From NCBI RefSeq assembly GCF_000715075.1, contig NC_134095.1, positions 44,494,806 to 44,558,805 on the forward strand: a stretch of DNA of 64,000 nt, read 5' to 3'. The stretch's first letter is position 1; every line of letters starts with the position of its first letter. Both the position numbers and the translations under genes were made by a program. The notes beneath the pieces were generated by a model. That model was given only the letters and a program-made list of their open reading frames with translations. It had not been told where the DNA came from and did not search any database. This document shows positions 53,916-64,000 of this stretch, one piece after another. This stretch comes from Nicotiana tabacum. Taxonomy: Eukaryota > Streptophyta > Magnoliopsida > Solanales > Solanaceae.

Positions 53916-56073
53916 TAAGTTGACTGAGGGTCGACCAGGTTCAGTGGATGTTCGAGTGGTTCCCCACCGAGTAGTTCATCATTAGATCTAAAGACGTCCC
54001 ATATTTGGTGTTGATTGGGTTAAGGGGGATATACCCTTATGCTCCCATCAGGGTTATGAGAAAGGTAGGCAGGAGACAAGTCATACCACGGGTTGCTAAA
54101 ATAAGTCACTTCACCCAATCTGTGAGATCGCAGGTGCGAGACCTAGGTCGCATGTGCAGTGTCCGAGAGATAAGTGGATTCCGCAGGTACGGATTTTTTG
54201 GCGCAGAAGCGGCCCGCAGGTGAAAAATTTTGTCCGCAGATGCGGAAATCGCTGGGCAGAAAGTATATAAGTTCCCCTTTGCGAAATTTAGCACATTCTA
54301 CCATTTTTGAAGTCGGGATTGAACTTTTGGAGGATTTTGAAGAGGAAATCAAGGGGATTATTGTTGAGGTAAGATTTTTCAACTTAATACTCGTATCTAT
54401 GATGAATTTCAGTTGATTAAACATGGAAATTGAAGATATTAGGGGGTGAAAATTTGAGAAATTATGGCATGAAATTGGAGAGTTAAAATTGGGTATTTAA
54501 GGGACCATTTGAGATCCGATTTTAATGATTTTGGTATGTATAGACTCACGAGAGGATAAGGATTCTAGCATTTTGATTTTTATTGGATTCAGAGACGTGG
54601 CTCGGGGGTCGGGTTTGCCCATTTTCGGGATTTTGAGTCTAATTTGATCATTTTCACGTGGGCTTTGTCCCTTTGGCTTGTATTGATGTTATGATTCTAA
54701 TTTTGGATAGATTCAGGACGATTTGAGGCCGAGTCGAGAGGGGAGGGCATTGCGAAGTAGATTTTTGTCCGGTTCGAGGTAAGTAATGATTGTAAATCTT
54801 GTCTTGAGGGTATGAAACCCCGGGTTTCACTTCGTTTCACTATATTGAGGTGACGCACCCGCTAGATGATGAGTGTGGGGGCGTACAATATGTTGGATCG
54901 GGATGCATGCCGCATGGATATAACACTTGGGTTTGAAGAGCCCCTCTGGAGTCTACACACCCCCAGTGAGCACAGTCGACTATATATTTACGGATCGAGC
55001 TACACGCCACAACGGTTGTTATAAGGTACCTATTCATCGTGAGTGCTGGGTGTGAGCGCTGATTTATGAGAGTTGAGTCTCGTGTGACTGAGAGGCTTGC
55101 TCGATGGGCTATATATATATATATATATATATGAGTGATGCTTTGCCCGAGGGGCTTGTTTTTATGAAATTATTGTTTTCACTCCTCATTATACTGAGCC
55201 TCTGTTTAAAATGTTGAACAATTGTTTTAAACAATTTTCATTGACACTGGAGTTTTTTTACAATATGTACAGAGTTTAAGTACTGATTTGGCGTTGTTAT
55301 TTTCCACTGAGATTTTTATGTTATGAGATGTATATGAATGACCGAGAGATTTTTGCCCGAGGGGCTGTTTATGATTTTTGTTTGCCCGAGAGGCTGTGTG
55401 TGAACTATGTTTTGCGCGAGGGCCCGATTGTAATTTTTCATCACTTTTGCTATAAACTGTATTGAAACTCTATTGAAACTGTTGGAAAACATCTTCAAAT
55501 GATTTTTAGCAAAAGGTAGATTTTAAATGAGACGATTTGACTCATATTCTGATTTTAAAAGCATGTTGTGCTTACTGAGTTTATCATGATGTGGATCTTA
55601 TTTGTTTTCCTACTGGTCAGTCTCTATTTACTTTTATTACTTACTGAGTTGGAGTACTCACATTACTCCCTGCACATTGTGTGCAGATTCAGGTATGTCT
55701 AAACTCGGTGGGGGGGGGGGGGTGTTGATGTCTCAGTGGCAGGTTTATTGGAGTTAGCAAGGTAGTTGCCTGGCGATTGCAACGATGCTTTTCTCCCTCC
55801 TATTTCTCCCTTAGTGCATTCTGTGATTTTTCCGACCATGTTGGTCTTAAGGTTGTCAGACAGTTGTAGTAGATGCTCATGACTAGTGACACTCCGATGT
55901 CGGGCTTTCTTTCCGCACTATTGTTTTTGTTCTAAACACTTTATAAAGGTTTATTGTTAAACAGATTAGACCTTATCCTAAGAGTGAAAACATTAATCCA
56001 TTTTGGGTTTGTGTCGGCTGGCCTAGTTCCATGATAGGCACTATTACGACCGGGTTGGTTTTGGGCCGTGTTA
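53916..56073 (+). repeat. Plus-strand E3-like chromovirus LTR fragment (F)
   Basis: From about 54110 collinear with the reverse of the E3 LTR: CANNTG cluster, TATA, GGACCATTTGAGATCC-type words, GAGCCCCTCTGGAGT, and CCCGAGGGGCT words repeated at 55145, 55360 and 55390. It ends GGGCCGTGTTA at about 56073, where E3 has GGGTCGTGACA, but no PBS follows. The left edge (53916-54110) is not clearly matched. It contains (TA)n at about 55108-55132 and a 13-G run near 55708-55722. Confidence 0.65.
54129..54270 (+). promoter_or_regulatory. CANNTG palindrome array and TATA in LTR fragment F
   Basis: CAGGTG (54131), CATGTG, CAGGTG and CAGATG (54237-54242) with CGC/GCG flanks, then AAGTATATAAG (TATA 54263-54270) about 20 bp later. 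Same order and spacing as in E3 and the 43.6 kb fragment. Confidence 0.55.
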
Positions 56074-56901
56074 GTTTGAGGGAGTTCAAAGGTGGCGGAA
56101 GAGAGACAATGTCTCTAGGGTTTGGGGTTGGGTTATAAGAGAAAAGGGGTTAAGAGTTGTGAGCCGTTGATCAACTTTTATCAACAGCTGTGATTTAAGA
56201 GGTCTGGGTCAGTTTGGACGGGTATGATTGGGCCTAGGAGTTATTGGGCTGGGGTTTGGGTAGTATAGGTCCGAAAAATAGGTAAAATTTGGGCTATTAT
56301 TTAAATACCCAACATTTAGCAAGATATAATTATGTAAATAATTAATAAAAATAGAAATTTTTTAATTGTGCACTAAAATGATTAAAATTAATAACGTAAC
56401 ATTTTAAAAATATTAAGTTATAATTAATATGAGCTATTATTGCAAAGATGCGCAATTTAGCCTTAAAAATGCAAATATAATTATAAAAATGCACTAAAAA
56501 ATATTTAAACATGGTATAAATGATAAATTTAGATGATTAAATCATCATAAATATAATTTGAAGGATAATTATTGAATATTTATATATAATAAAAATGCAA
56601 GAACAAATTGGTTTAAAGCATTTAAAATTATGAAGATTATTTATGTATGCTTATAAATCAAATGATGATGCATATGCACTATTTTGGAAGTACATGTATA
56701 TATATTTAAAATATGGAGGAAACATTGAGTATCAATAGGTGCTCTAGTATCGCAATTGTGAACACCTGGGTCGCATTTGCAAGCTTGACAAGGGGCCCTT
56801 AGGTGTCGCAATTGCGATGCCAAGCTCGCAATTGGGAAGTGGTTTGGATTTTGGGTAGTTCGCATTTGCGACAAAGATGTCGCTTTTTTTGAGGGCAGCA
56901 G
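56074..56901 (+). other. A/T-rich LTR-like segment (G) with CAATTG/CATTTG array
   Basis: No ORF, and no match to the other elements that I can see. 56751-56870 has six CANNTG sites (CAATTG x3, CATTTG x2, CACCTG) in TCGCAATTGCGA-like settings. The segment ends abruptly where the next fragment starts. It is probably the upstream part of another LTR, but the ends are not identified. Confidence 0.4.
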
Positions 56902-57243
56902 TGTCATGCCCCGAATCTGACGAGGCATGGCCGACACTCGGTACCATACTCGGACCGAGCGTACCACTTTGTAATTGTATACTCTGGAGGAGTAACCATC
57001 AACTTAGGCTGATTGGGCCATATTCTGAATCATATGAAAATATCAACTCTCTTATCTGGGGGTAAGCCTACCCAAAGGCTCATATATATATATAAGCTTG
57101 ACGAGGCCGCCATGAACATCTAGTGATATATAAACTGTATATGACTCGTCTACAAGCCTCTAGAGATAACTGAATTGTACCATGGTCGGGACAGGGCCTC
57201 GACCTACCCATCAAATCTTAACATATAAAATGGACTCCAAGGT
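56902..57243 (-). repeat. LTR end fragment related to element A, minus orientation
   Basis: Begins TGTCATGCCCCGAATCTG and contains ACAGGGCCTCGACCTACCCAT, ATGGACTCCAAGG and AAGCCTCTAGAG, each with a counterpart at 9983-10380 in A. It stops at about 57243, directly before the plus-strand PBS of B. Its orientation is opposite to that of B. Confidence 0.65.
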
Positions 57244-57250
57244 CTTAATT

Positions 57251-57262
57251 TGGTATCAGAGC
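57251..57262 (+). other. Element B primer binding site (tRNA-iMet)
   Basis: TGGTATCAGAGC, exact; followed by a leader with GCCGTGTCTAGTAGAG as in A. Confidence 0.85.
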
Positions 57263-57454
57263 AGTTTTGTCCTAGGGAGTTTACAAGCCGTGTCTAGTAG
57301 AGCCTTGTTTATAGATGTGTTGTGCACCACATTATATAAATAAGAAGTTAAAAGGCATTTAAGAGTCTGTTACCCTTCTTTCAAATCCAAATCATGCTAT
57401 AGAGTTGAGTTATAAAAGTCCGAGCCAAGACTTATGTTTTCTAATGATATAGAG

Positions 57455-57673
57455 ATGCTTTCAATTAGAAAAATTACAGCTAGCCAGAGGGCTAATATAG
57501 CAACAAGTAAGGGCACTAATATAAGAGAGTTCTTGACGATGTGGACCTATTTGAGGCCCTATCGGATGGTGCATACCAAATATTCAAATTTCCAGCTTAA
57601 GACCCTAAGATGGGAGTGTGAAATACACCCCGTGAATAGCAGGTCATGGGAGTATCATAAGGTAAGAGTTTAA
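57455..57673 (+). pseudogene. Element B gag remnant
   Basis: MLSIRKITASQRANIATSKGT at 57455 parallels MPSTRKQTISRRLDTAAGEGT of A gag, at the same distance from the PBS. After that the reading frame (to 57673) shows no gag similarity, so only the N-terminus survived. An in-frame ATG lies upstream at 57434. Confidence 0.6.
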
Positions 57674-60600
57674 GTTTTAACATGTAACTGAAGCAATGTG
57701 AAGGAGGGTACGAGGTACCCAATTAGTGGAGATTATCAATATTTATAATTTAGGGAGAGAAATACAAGTACTCTGAGTATACTTTCAACAGTAATAGAGG
57801 TACGTACAATTGGCCACACCCATCTCAGTTATGCTTAATGGAAGCTAACAAATATAGTTTAATAGAAGGATGAGATATCAGGATCCAGCTTGGGTTAGAG
57901 TAACCCAGAATGGTGGATTGAGGTAGAGCTAAAAATGTGAAACAATGTTTTGTTGAGATTTTCAGAATAATGTGATAGACAAAAATATTAGTAGGAGAAT
58001 AAGAAGAGAGTAAATGAAACATTATGAGTAAGGTGTGATAAATGAGTGATAACGGTAAATTATAATATGATATGATGAAAATGTCTATAGTCAAGTGAAG
58101 GAAAAGACAAAGAGGTGACAGGCCTCGAGACAATAAAAGAGTATAAACCAAAAGTCATATCCTCATTTTGAGAAATGAGTTGGTGAGTCCAATGTGAATA
58201 CCAGAACAAAAATTTGGACACTCAAAGTAAGAGGAATCAGCATGGCCTAGTCAACAAGATAAACTGAACATCAATCAGGGATCGAATGATGTGATAATAG
58301 TCGGCATCAAGAGAATTTCAAAGATCATATTCTAGCAATAATAAAATGGACAACATAAGAATAACCTTTAAAGGTCATTCAGGAAGACACTCCGCCAAAG
58401 CAAAAACATTGAGCAAAGTTAAGCTTAAGGGACTAAGTGTGCCAGTTACACTAGGTGTCACCCTCGCGCATAAAAAATTCAGTTATCGCTGTGAGCACGT
58501 GATTTTTGCCTCACACGAATTACTCCAAAAGAATTCCCATATTTTACTATCCCTGGTATAGAAGGGTCACTGCAAGGCGAGTAAGATTGAGCGAAGATTT
58601 GAAAAGATGCCCAAGATGAAGAGGTAACTATGAACTAGTAAAGAAAGAATGCGGTAAAATGGCGAAAGGAATGATATTGCATTTATTCAGATCCTACAGA
58701 TATACTACGACTCCATAACATTATGCAAGCACAATACCGGAGAGAGGCAGTAAGGGTTCCCATATAAGATGTTATAGATAAAAAGTGCGAATGAATATTT
58801 GATACATTAGGAGCCAGTGCAAAAGGTAAGTTAAGACAAAAGACATAACCCAAGAGAGGTTACATAGAATATAGATACGAGCATGGACTAACGAGTAGTT
58901 AGTAGTTGATTCAGGAATTGCCTAGTTATGGCTAGACAAGAGGTCTCAGATAAATCAGTAGATCATGCAAGATAAACGTAGTGAAAACCAACACAGAAAA
59001 TTCAGTCTCACATATATGACATTGTAATCCTTAAGGAATATTCAAATAAGAGTTGAGGTAGTTAATAGTACCATATAAGTATTATAGAAATAAAAGAGAG
59101 TACCACTGGGGAGATAGTATCAATTTTAGTTCAGAAATAACCCTACGAGTATAAGGGTACAGAGGTAAGTAAGGATAATTATAGGCGAGTAAGTACATAA
59201 AAAATTCCATCAGGTATATGATGTAATAAGCTCGTAGCTTTACAACAATCAGAGAGTCATCCATATGTACTACAACAAAAGACTGGCTGAGTAAATAAGG
59301 AAGGAGGCTTCAACATAAACATAGTGACCTAAAGAAGAAATGATCTTGTAACAACAGTCTCACTACAATATTGTATGCACGCCATAAGAAAGCGACACCT
59401 ATCGTGATTAAGGAATGCGAAGTAAACATCTAAAGTAATATTCGAGATCATATGATTTGTACAAAATTCAAATATATATGGGCACTAAGATAAGCCAAGT
59501 ATTCATGTAGCAAGTGGCATAACGACCCGGAAAACTAATTTCATACTTTTAACGAAAGTTGAGAAGACACGAAAGGAATTATTTGATCTATGACCCAGAG
59601 TTAGTTACGTCATGAACACACTTCAGATTTTGGAGTGTTATCCATGCAGCATATATGTTGACAATGATACAGCTATATGAGACTCCAATATAAGTTAAAA
59701 GAAATAATTGAGTCTGCGTCACAGATAAAATCTTGAATTGCTAGAAGGTTATATCATGGATGTTCCATAGCATCTACGAGGGGATAAAGTAATAACTAAT
59801 ACCCTGAGCTGCAGATTAGAAGATAGCTTAAACCTACTCAAAGGCTAAGATAGAACAGGAAACTAAAGAGTTACATTAGCTAAGTGAATCAGGAGTCTGA
59901 TTATTAGACCCCGATGAGTAAAGAAATCAGGATTCAAAACATTGTGGAATCACTCTTAATATCAGAGGTACAAGAGAGATAGTACAATAGCTATATTCTA
60001 TAACGGATTTATAATAAAGACAGGTAGAAGTGTACCAGCCTCATAAGAAGTCAATATGAATGCTCCCACCGGATCGTGTACGCACTAGAGGTGCAAGTAT
60101 CATAGTATAGCTTCAAGTTGTGGATGTGAATTCCACCTATGTGGAAGGGAGGTTATGAAAGAGACAGAATATATGATGCAAAATGTAAAGGTAAGTAAGG
60201 TAAAGGTAACAAAGGTATGAGATACTCAATTTCAGAAGCTTGGTAATAGTCCAGACTTTAGATAGACGGCTATAAGCGTCGTGATTATGAATCCATAAAT
60301 GATATTGGTGTCATTACTAGCATATCTTCCACCCTATGGTTTCTAGGTACTGAGAGGTCTAGTTAAGAGAGTACAGAAGAGATGGAGGTGGCATGATGTT
60401 TCACTTGAGGTTCCAGAATAACATAAGGAAATCTATAGTGCTAGCAAGTTAAAGGAAGGTTGCGAGTAGTATGCACAGATATATGTAGGTCGCAAGCTAA
60501 AGTACGGTAGAGCGACAAGGTTTTAGCTAGACAGGAGTAGGTATATCAAAAGGTGAGTGAGAAGGTGACGAGAATAAGTAAGTCCTCGGGATTAAACCCA

Positions 60601-61598
60601 TTACAACAATAGAGCTGATGGTTTCCATAAAGTTATAAAAACTCAGTATAGACTAGGAGAATTTAGAAAAGATGGAATGTTGTCCTAATGGTAGAATAAG
60701 GGTGTAATTGTGATAGATAAGAGGATGACGTTTAGACCTTTGATTGGGTAATGATTCAAAGAAAAAGGATTTCATGAATTGTACAGGATTAAAATACCCC
60801 CATATGGTGAATCACATTGGGATGCTATGAAATACGATTATTGAAGTATAGTATTGTCCCGAAGTGGATCAGATAAATAACTGCAGATGTTCCCCGATGA
60901 GACGTGAGCCCTAGTGATAATATATTACATAAGAGGTTTCAAGTGATCAATGGTACATTATAGATCAACATTAAGGAGAATAAACAATAAATGGATGAAT
61001 GTTCCAAAGTGTGAGATAATATTAGGCTATCATTCTTAAGATGAATAGTAATGAGGAAGCGTTAGGGGACTTGAATTTATACATAGTGGATAAGCAGCGA
61101 GAGAGTAACTTGGAGTTGGGTAGCAGACATTGGTCATAATAAATCAAAGTAAGTGTTGTGGTATGGTATAAGCTACCTAGATATAGTAAATCCATAAGGA
61201 TAGATATCCGAGGCTATGACACAAGATATAGAAATAGTCGTAAGTTCGACAAAGTACCAAGCAAAGGACTTCAGTATACCTATAGATGCCTAGAAGGATA
61301 TCTTGTCATAGTTCTATATATGTTCACAAAGTGCGGCCTAGAGATTGGCTAAAAGCCGGAGGAAGTAGGAAAGAAGAGTTGGATATGTACTCGTACAAGG
61401 ACAGAGTTGTACAGGCTGTACGAGAGAAGGTAGCAACAATTACGAGATTGGAGGAATTCTGACCACAAGTCATGGTGTGATAAAGAGGCCTAAAGGAGGG
61501 AATGCCCTGGCCTTCACAGATTAGTTGCCTAGATGGAAAGACAGTAGTAACATATTTATAAGAGCTTTAGGTTATGAGACTAATCAGTTCATCAGTCT
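57674..61598 (+). other. Element B interior, 3.9 kb, no recognised coding
   Basis: A/G-rich on the plus strand with dense stops in all frames; the longest ORFs are about 60-110 codons without domains (e.g. 57825-58151 minus, 58346-58561 plus). I found no gag core, YIDD/YVDD box, or integrase HHCC or DDE pattern. Nothing repeats tandemly at a scale I could see. Confidence 0.55.
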
Positions 61599-61633
61599 AC
61601 ATTAGAGGACGAATGTTCCAAATGGGGGAATTA
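61599..61633 (+). other. Element B palindrome and polypurine tract
   Basis: ACATTAG-AGGA-CGAATGT (one mismatch from A's perfect palindrome) followed by AAATGGGGGAATTA, which abuts the LTR start. Confidence 0.75.
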
Positions 61634-64000
61634 TGTTACGCCCCATGTTTTCGTACATAAGAGTACGTCGTAAGTCAGTTGATGTTAGCTCAGAAATGAA
61701 ATCATCTTTGAAAAGTTTACAAAGTTAGTTAATCATGTTAACGTGGAGGTTACAAATATTGAAGATTATGAACAACAAGTATAAAGAGGGTTGGAAGGTT
61801 CAGACGCTAAAGGAATTGAAAAAAATATTGTTTCGTCGAAAGTCGACAAGTTGGGAATGGTATGACATGTACTTTTGGGGTGAGACTAGGGTGCTTAACG
61901 TGATAAGGAGGTTATTTTATAAATTAGGTTAGTCGTATGATAGCCGTTTGTTATGTTTTGAAGTTAAGCGAGTTGTGGAACAAAAGTCGATGAAAGTCAT
62001 CACAAGTTACATTCATAAAAGTGTTGAAACTTAGGTCAAATGTAGCTGAGAATTTCTTCCAATGTATTTAGACTTACGAGATGATCTACCTATCAAATTG
62101 AATATCTACGAGTCTAGTTTCCAACGGATTTAACCGTTCATTGATTCAACATTGTAGTAGAGATATATTCACATTTTCACGGGACCGCGCAGATAGTAGG
62201 TGACAAGTAGGTGCATCACCTACTTGCCAAAAGGAGTGGCCTCAATTAAAAGCTCCAAAGTCGGCCAAGAGAGTACTTTTAAGGGCTATTAAACTCATTT
62301 TTTTCACTTATCTTTCAGACCAAGAAAACCAAATTGAACCCCTGCAACTCTTCCCCAAAAATCCCACACAAACCCTAGGTTATTTCGGACGTTACGATAT
62401 GATTTTAGTGCCGAAAACACCGGACAACTTGTTAGTTTCTCTTTCTCCTTCTTGTAGCTGCGTTGGGGAACATATTTTGGATGAAGAAGAGCTAGTGTTC
62501 GTGGATTCTACTTAGTACAAGGTAAATATATTTTTCTCCTTCCATTATCTATGCTTGTACGAGTTATAACTCGATCATAAAGACTAGACCTAGCGAGTTT
62601 CGAAAGAGTAGTATGTTGTTTGTTGTTGCATCACTGTTCACTGGTTGTAGACTTATTTTTAAGTTGAATTCCTGGTTGGTTTATTGGATAAGAGTCTTAA
62701 TTATGTACTGTTTGTTGTGGTGCTCAATTTGAAAGAAAAGACAAGGCGAAACGTGTTTTAGTAAACTGAAAATCAATTTTGAGTTTGCTGAACTCGTGGG
62801 ACTATTTTGTGGGCTGTTTTGTGTTGTTGTTGGGTTGTCTCTTTTGCTACTATTTATATGGATTTTGGTAGGAGAAAGGTTGTAGAGAAACACCACAAAA
62901 TGGCAGGGTGGTTTGCTGGTCGTTCGTCGTAACATTTCGGATTGTTTGACACTATTATGGTTGTCGTTTTGTGTATGAAGTGATAGGGGTATGTTGGGCT
63001 ATTTTTTGGTATTTTGTGATGGATATAAGGTTGTAAAATGATGTATATATATTGTTATTATTGTTCTCTTGTTGTTGGTGGTGTTATGTCGAATTGGGAG
63101 GAAGTAGAGATTATAGGGGAGATGCTGCCCGTTTTTTTTTTATAAATTAAGCTTGTTGTTCGTTGTGCGATAGTTGTACTTTCCATAACTTGATGAGAGT
63201 TTTGTTATCGTTGTTGTAGATTAAAGTGCAACGAGATGCGTTTAACGTGGTTATTGGACAGATTGTGATAAGGTATGTTAAGGCTATACCTTTTTTTCAT
63301 TTGGCATGATCCAGTAACTACATATGTTTGACAACGAGACATAAAGAGAAGTTCATACACCTGAATTTATATACACTATCCTAGTCTCATAAGTTACAAT
63401 ATTTTCCCTTATTGGGACTTCATATTCAGTTTAGTTTTGTCTTATGATAGCTAAGAGAGCAGAGTCTATATATACAACATTACAGTATTTTCACTACCAT
63501 CGAGCTATAATCGGTGACAGGCCCCTATTGGGCAACCTCTGATTAGATGGTAAGTTATATATCGAGCCTACTGCGGTCGAGCGCCTATGAGAGATCCCAG
63601 CATGATCGATATACATAGCCTAGTATGGTCGCGCGCCTATGAGCGATCCTACTACTGAAGAGCAGTTATATATATATATACCGAGCCTTATAGGGTCGGA
63701 CAACTATTTTACTTACTATATTGAGAGAGTTGAGTCATTATCAGCAGGTAAGCATATCTTTAGATTATCTTTGACTCTCAGTTACTTTCAGTTATTATAT
63801 TATCAGTTCAGTTTCAGCTTTCAATTATTCTGTTGCCTTACATACTCGGCAGATTATTTTGTACCGACGTCCCTTTTGTTGGGGACGCTGCATTTCTGGC
63901 CTGCAAGTCCTCATTGACAGCGGGACAGACCCTCCCAGCAAATAGAGTCAAACATCATCTTGGTTGGTAAGATCCACTTCCACGGAGTTACCAGGTCTAG
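61634..64000 (+). repeat. Element B 3' LTR, right end outside window
   Basis: Begins TGTTACGCCCCATG. Homologous to the A LTR in sense, e.g. GAGTTGTGGAACAAAAGTCG (61968), ACTTAGGTCAAATGT, and CTTACATACTCGGCAG with GACGTCCCTTTTGTTGGGGA (63836-63890). By comparison with A about 0.4-0.5 kb is still missing. It contains a perfect 10-bp palindrome at 62204-62226 and an imperfect GGTCG(A/C)GCGCCTATGAG repeat (63575-63650). The ORFs 62681-62935 and 63639-63917 are not supported. Confidence 0.8.
62204..62226 (+). other. Perfect inverted repeat in the B LTR
   Basis: CAAGTAGGTG, loop CAT, CACCTACTTG: 10-bp arms, no mismatch. The equivalent area in A has no such palindrome. Confidence 0.75.

Larger units (their letters stand above)
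57244..64000 (+). mobile_element. Element B: gutted A-like chromovirus derivative (LARD-like)
   Basis: PBS 57251-57262, leader, about 20 gag codons, 4 kb of interior without pol domains, hairpin plus PPT (61599-61633) and a 3' LTR (61634 to beyond the edge). The leader and LTR are homologous to A; the interior is not. Its own 5' LTR is not present at the left. Large non-coding derivatives that keep cis signals are a known class (LARD). Confidence 0.65.

Noticed and set aside
57825..58561. ORFs of 108 and 71 codons in the interior of element B
   Set aside because: No recognisable motif. Open stretches of this size are expected by chance in A/T-rich sequence.
1..64000. A host gene between the elements
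   Set aside because: Every stretch could be assigned to an element, an LTR or unassigned non-coding sequence. No spliced host-like coding pattern was recognised.

Overview
This 64 kb window is plant nuclear DNA made almost entirely of nested LTR retrotransposons. I found no host protein-coding gene, rRNA or tRNA gene. The element families (long-LTR Tat-type Ty3/gypsy, chromodomain Ty3/gypsy, one Ty1/copia), the 2-3 kb LTRs and the leader wording suggest a large solanaceous genome such as Nicotiana. The species assignment is inference.

Layout. (1) 1-20883: T1, a plus-strand Tat-like Ty3/gypsy element that enters from the left edge. It has a leader, a broken gag, a pol deleted down to the integrase tail, a long repeat-rich 3' region and a 3' LTR from 7847. 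(2) 9983-20605: element A, a minus-strand chromovirus (gag, PR, RT, RNase H, integrase with chromodomain) inserted in the T1 3' LTR, which resumes at 20641. (3) 20884-24991: E3, a minus-strand chromovirus whose gag was split by T1. (4) 24992-26621: LTR end, PBS and leader of an older plus-strand element (H4) into which E3 went. (5) 26622-41309: element C, a plus-strand Ty1/copia with 5' LTR, PBS, gag, protease and the start of integrase, split by (6) T2 at 29242-40483, a complete but pol-less minus-strand Tat-like element with 2.06/2.08 kb LTRs and a perfect 5-bp target duplication CAGGT. (7) 41310-53915: T5, a plus-strand Tat-like element without LTRs. It keeps an extra upstream ORF (DUF7745/plant-mobile-domain-like), gag, protease plus G-patch-like segment, RT, two RNase H domains and integrase, all with stops and frameshifts; a chromovirus LTR fragment sits inside the extra ORF. 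(8) 53916-57243: three LTR or LTR-like fragments. (9) 57251-64000: element B, a gutted plus-strand derivative of an A-like chromovirus that keeps PBS, leader, about 20 gag codons, a 4 kb non-coding interior, PPT and most of its 3' LTR.

The left half gives a four-step insertion order: H4, then E3, then T1, then A. In the right half C precedes T2. Almost every coding region is dead, and many stops fit single C-to-T changes, as expected for methylated transposons.

The most interesting signal is not a gene. A module of about 65 nt with two nested stems occurs eight times in the three Tat-like elements, before the coding block and again in the 3' region. Its stems are kept by different, mutually compensating bases. 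A second signal is an array of palindromes centred on CANNTG directly upstream of the TATA box in three chromovirus LTR copies. All homology statements rest on reading by eye; no database search was run.
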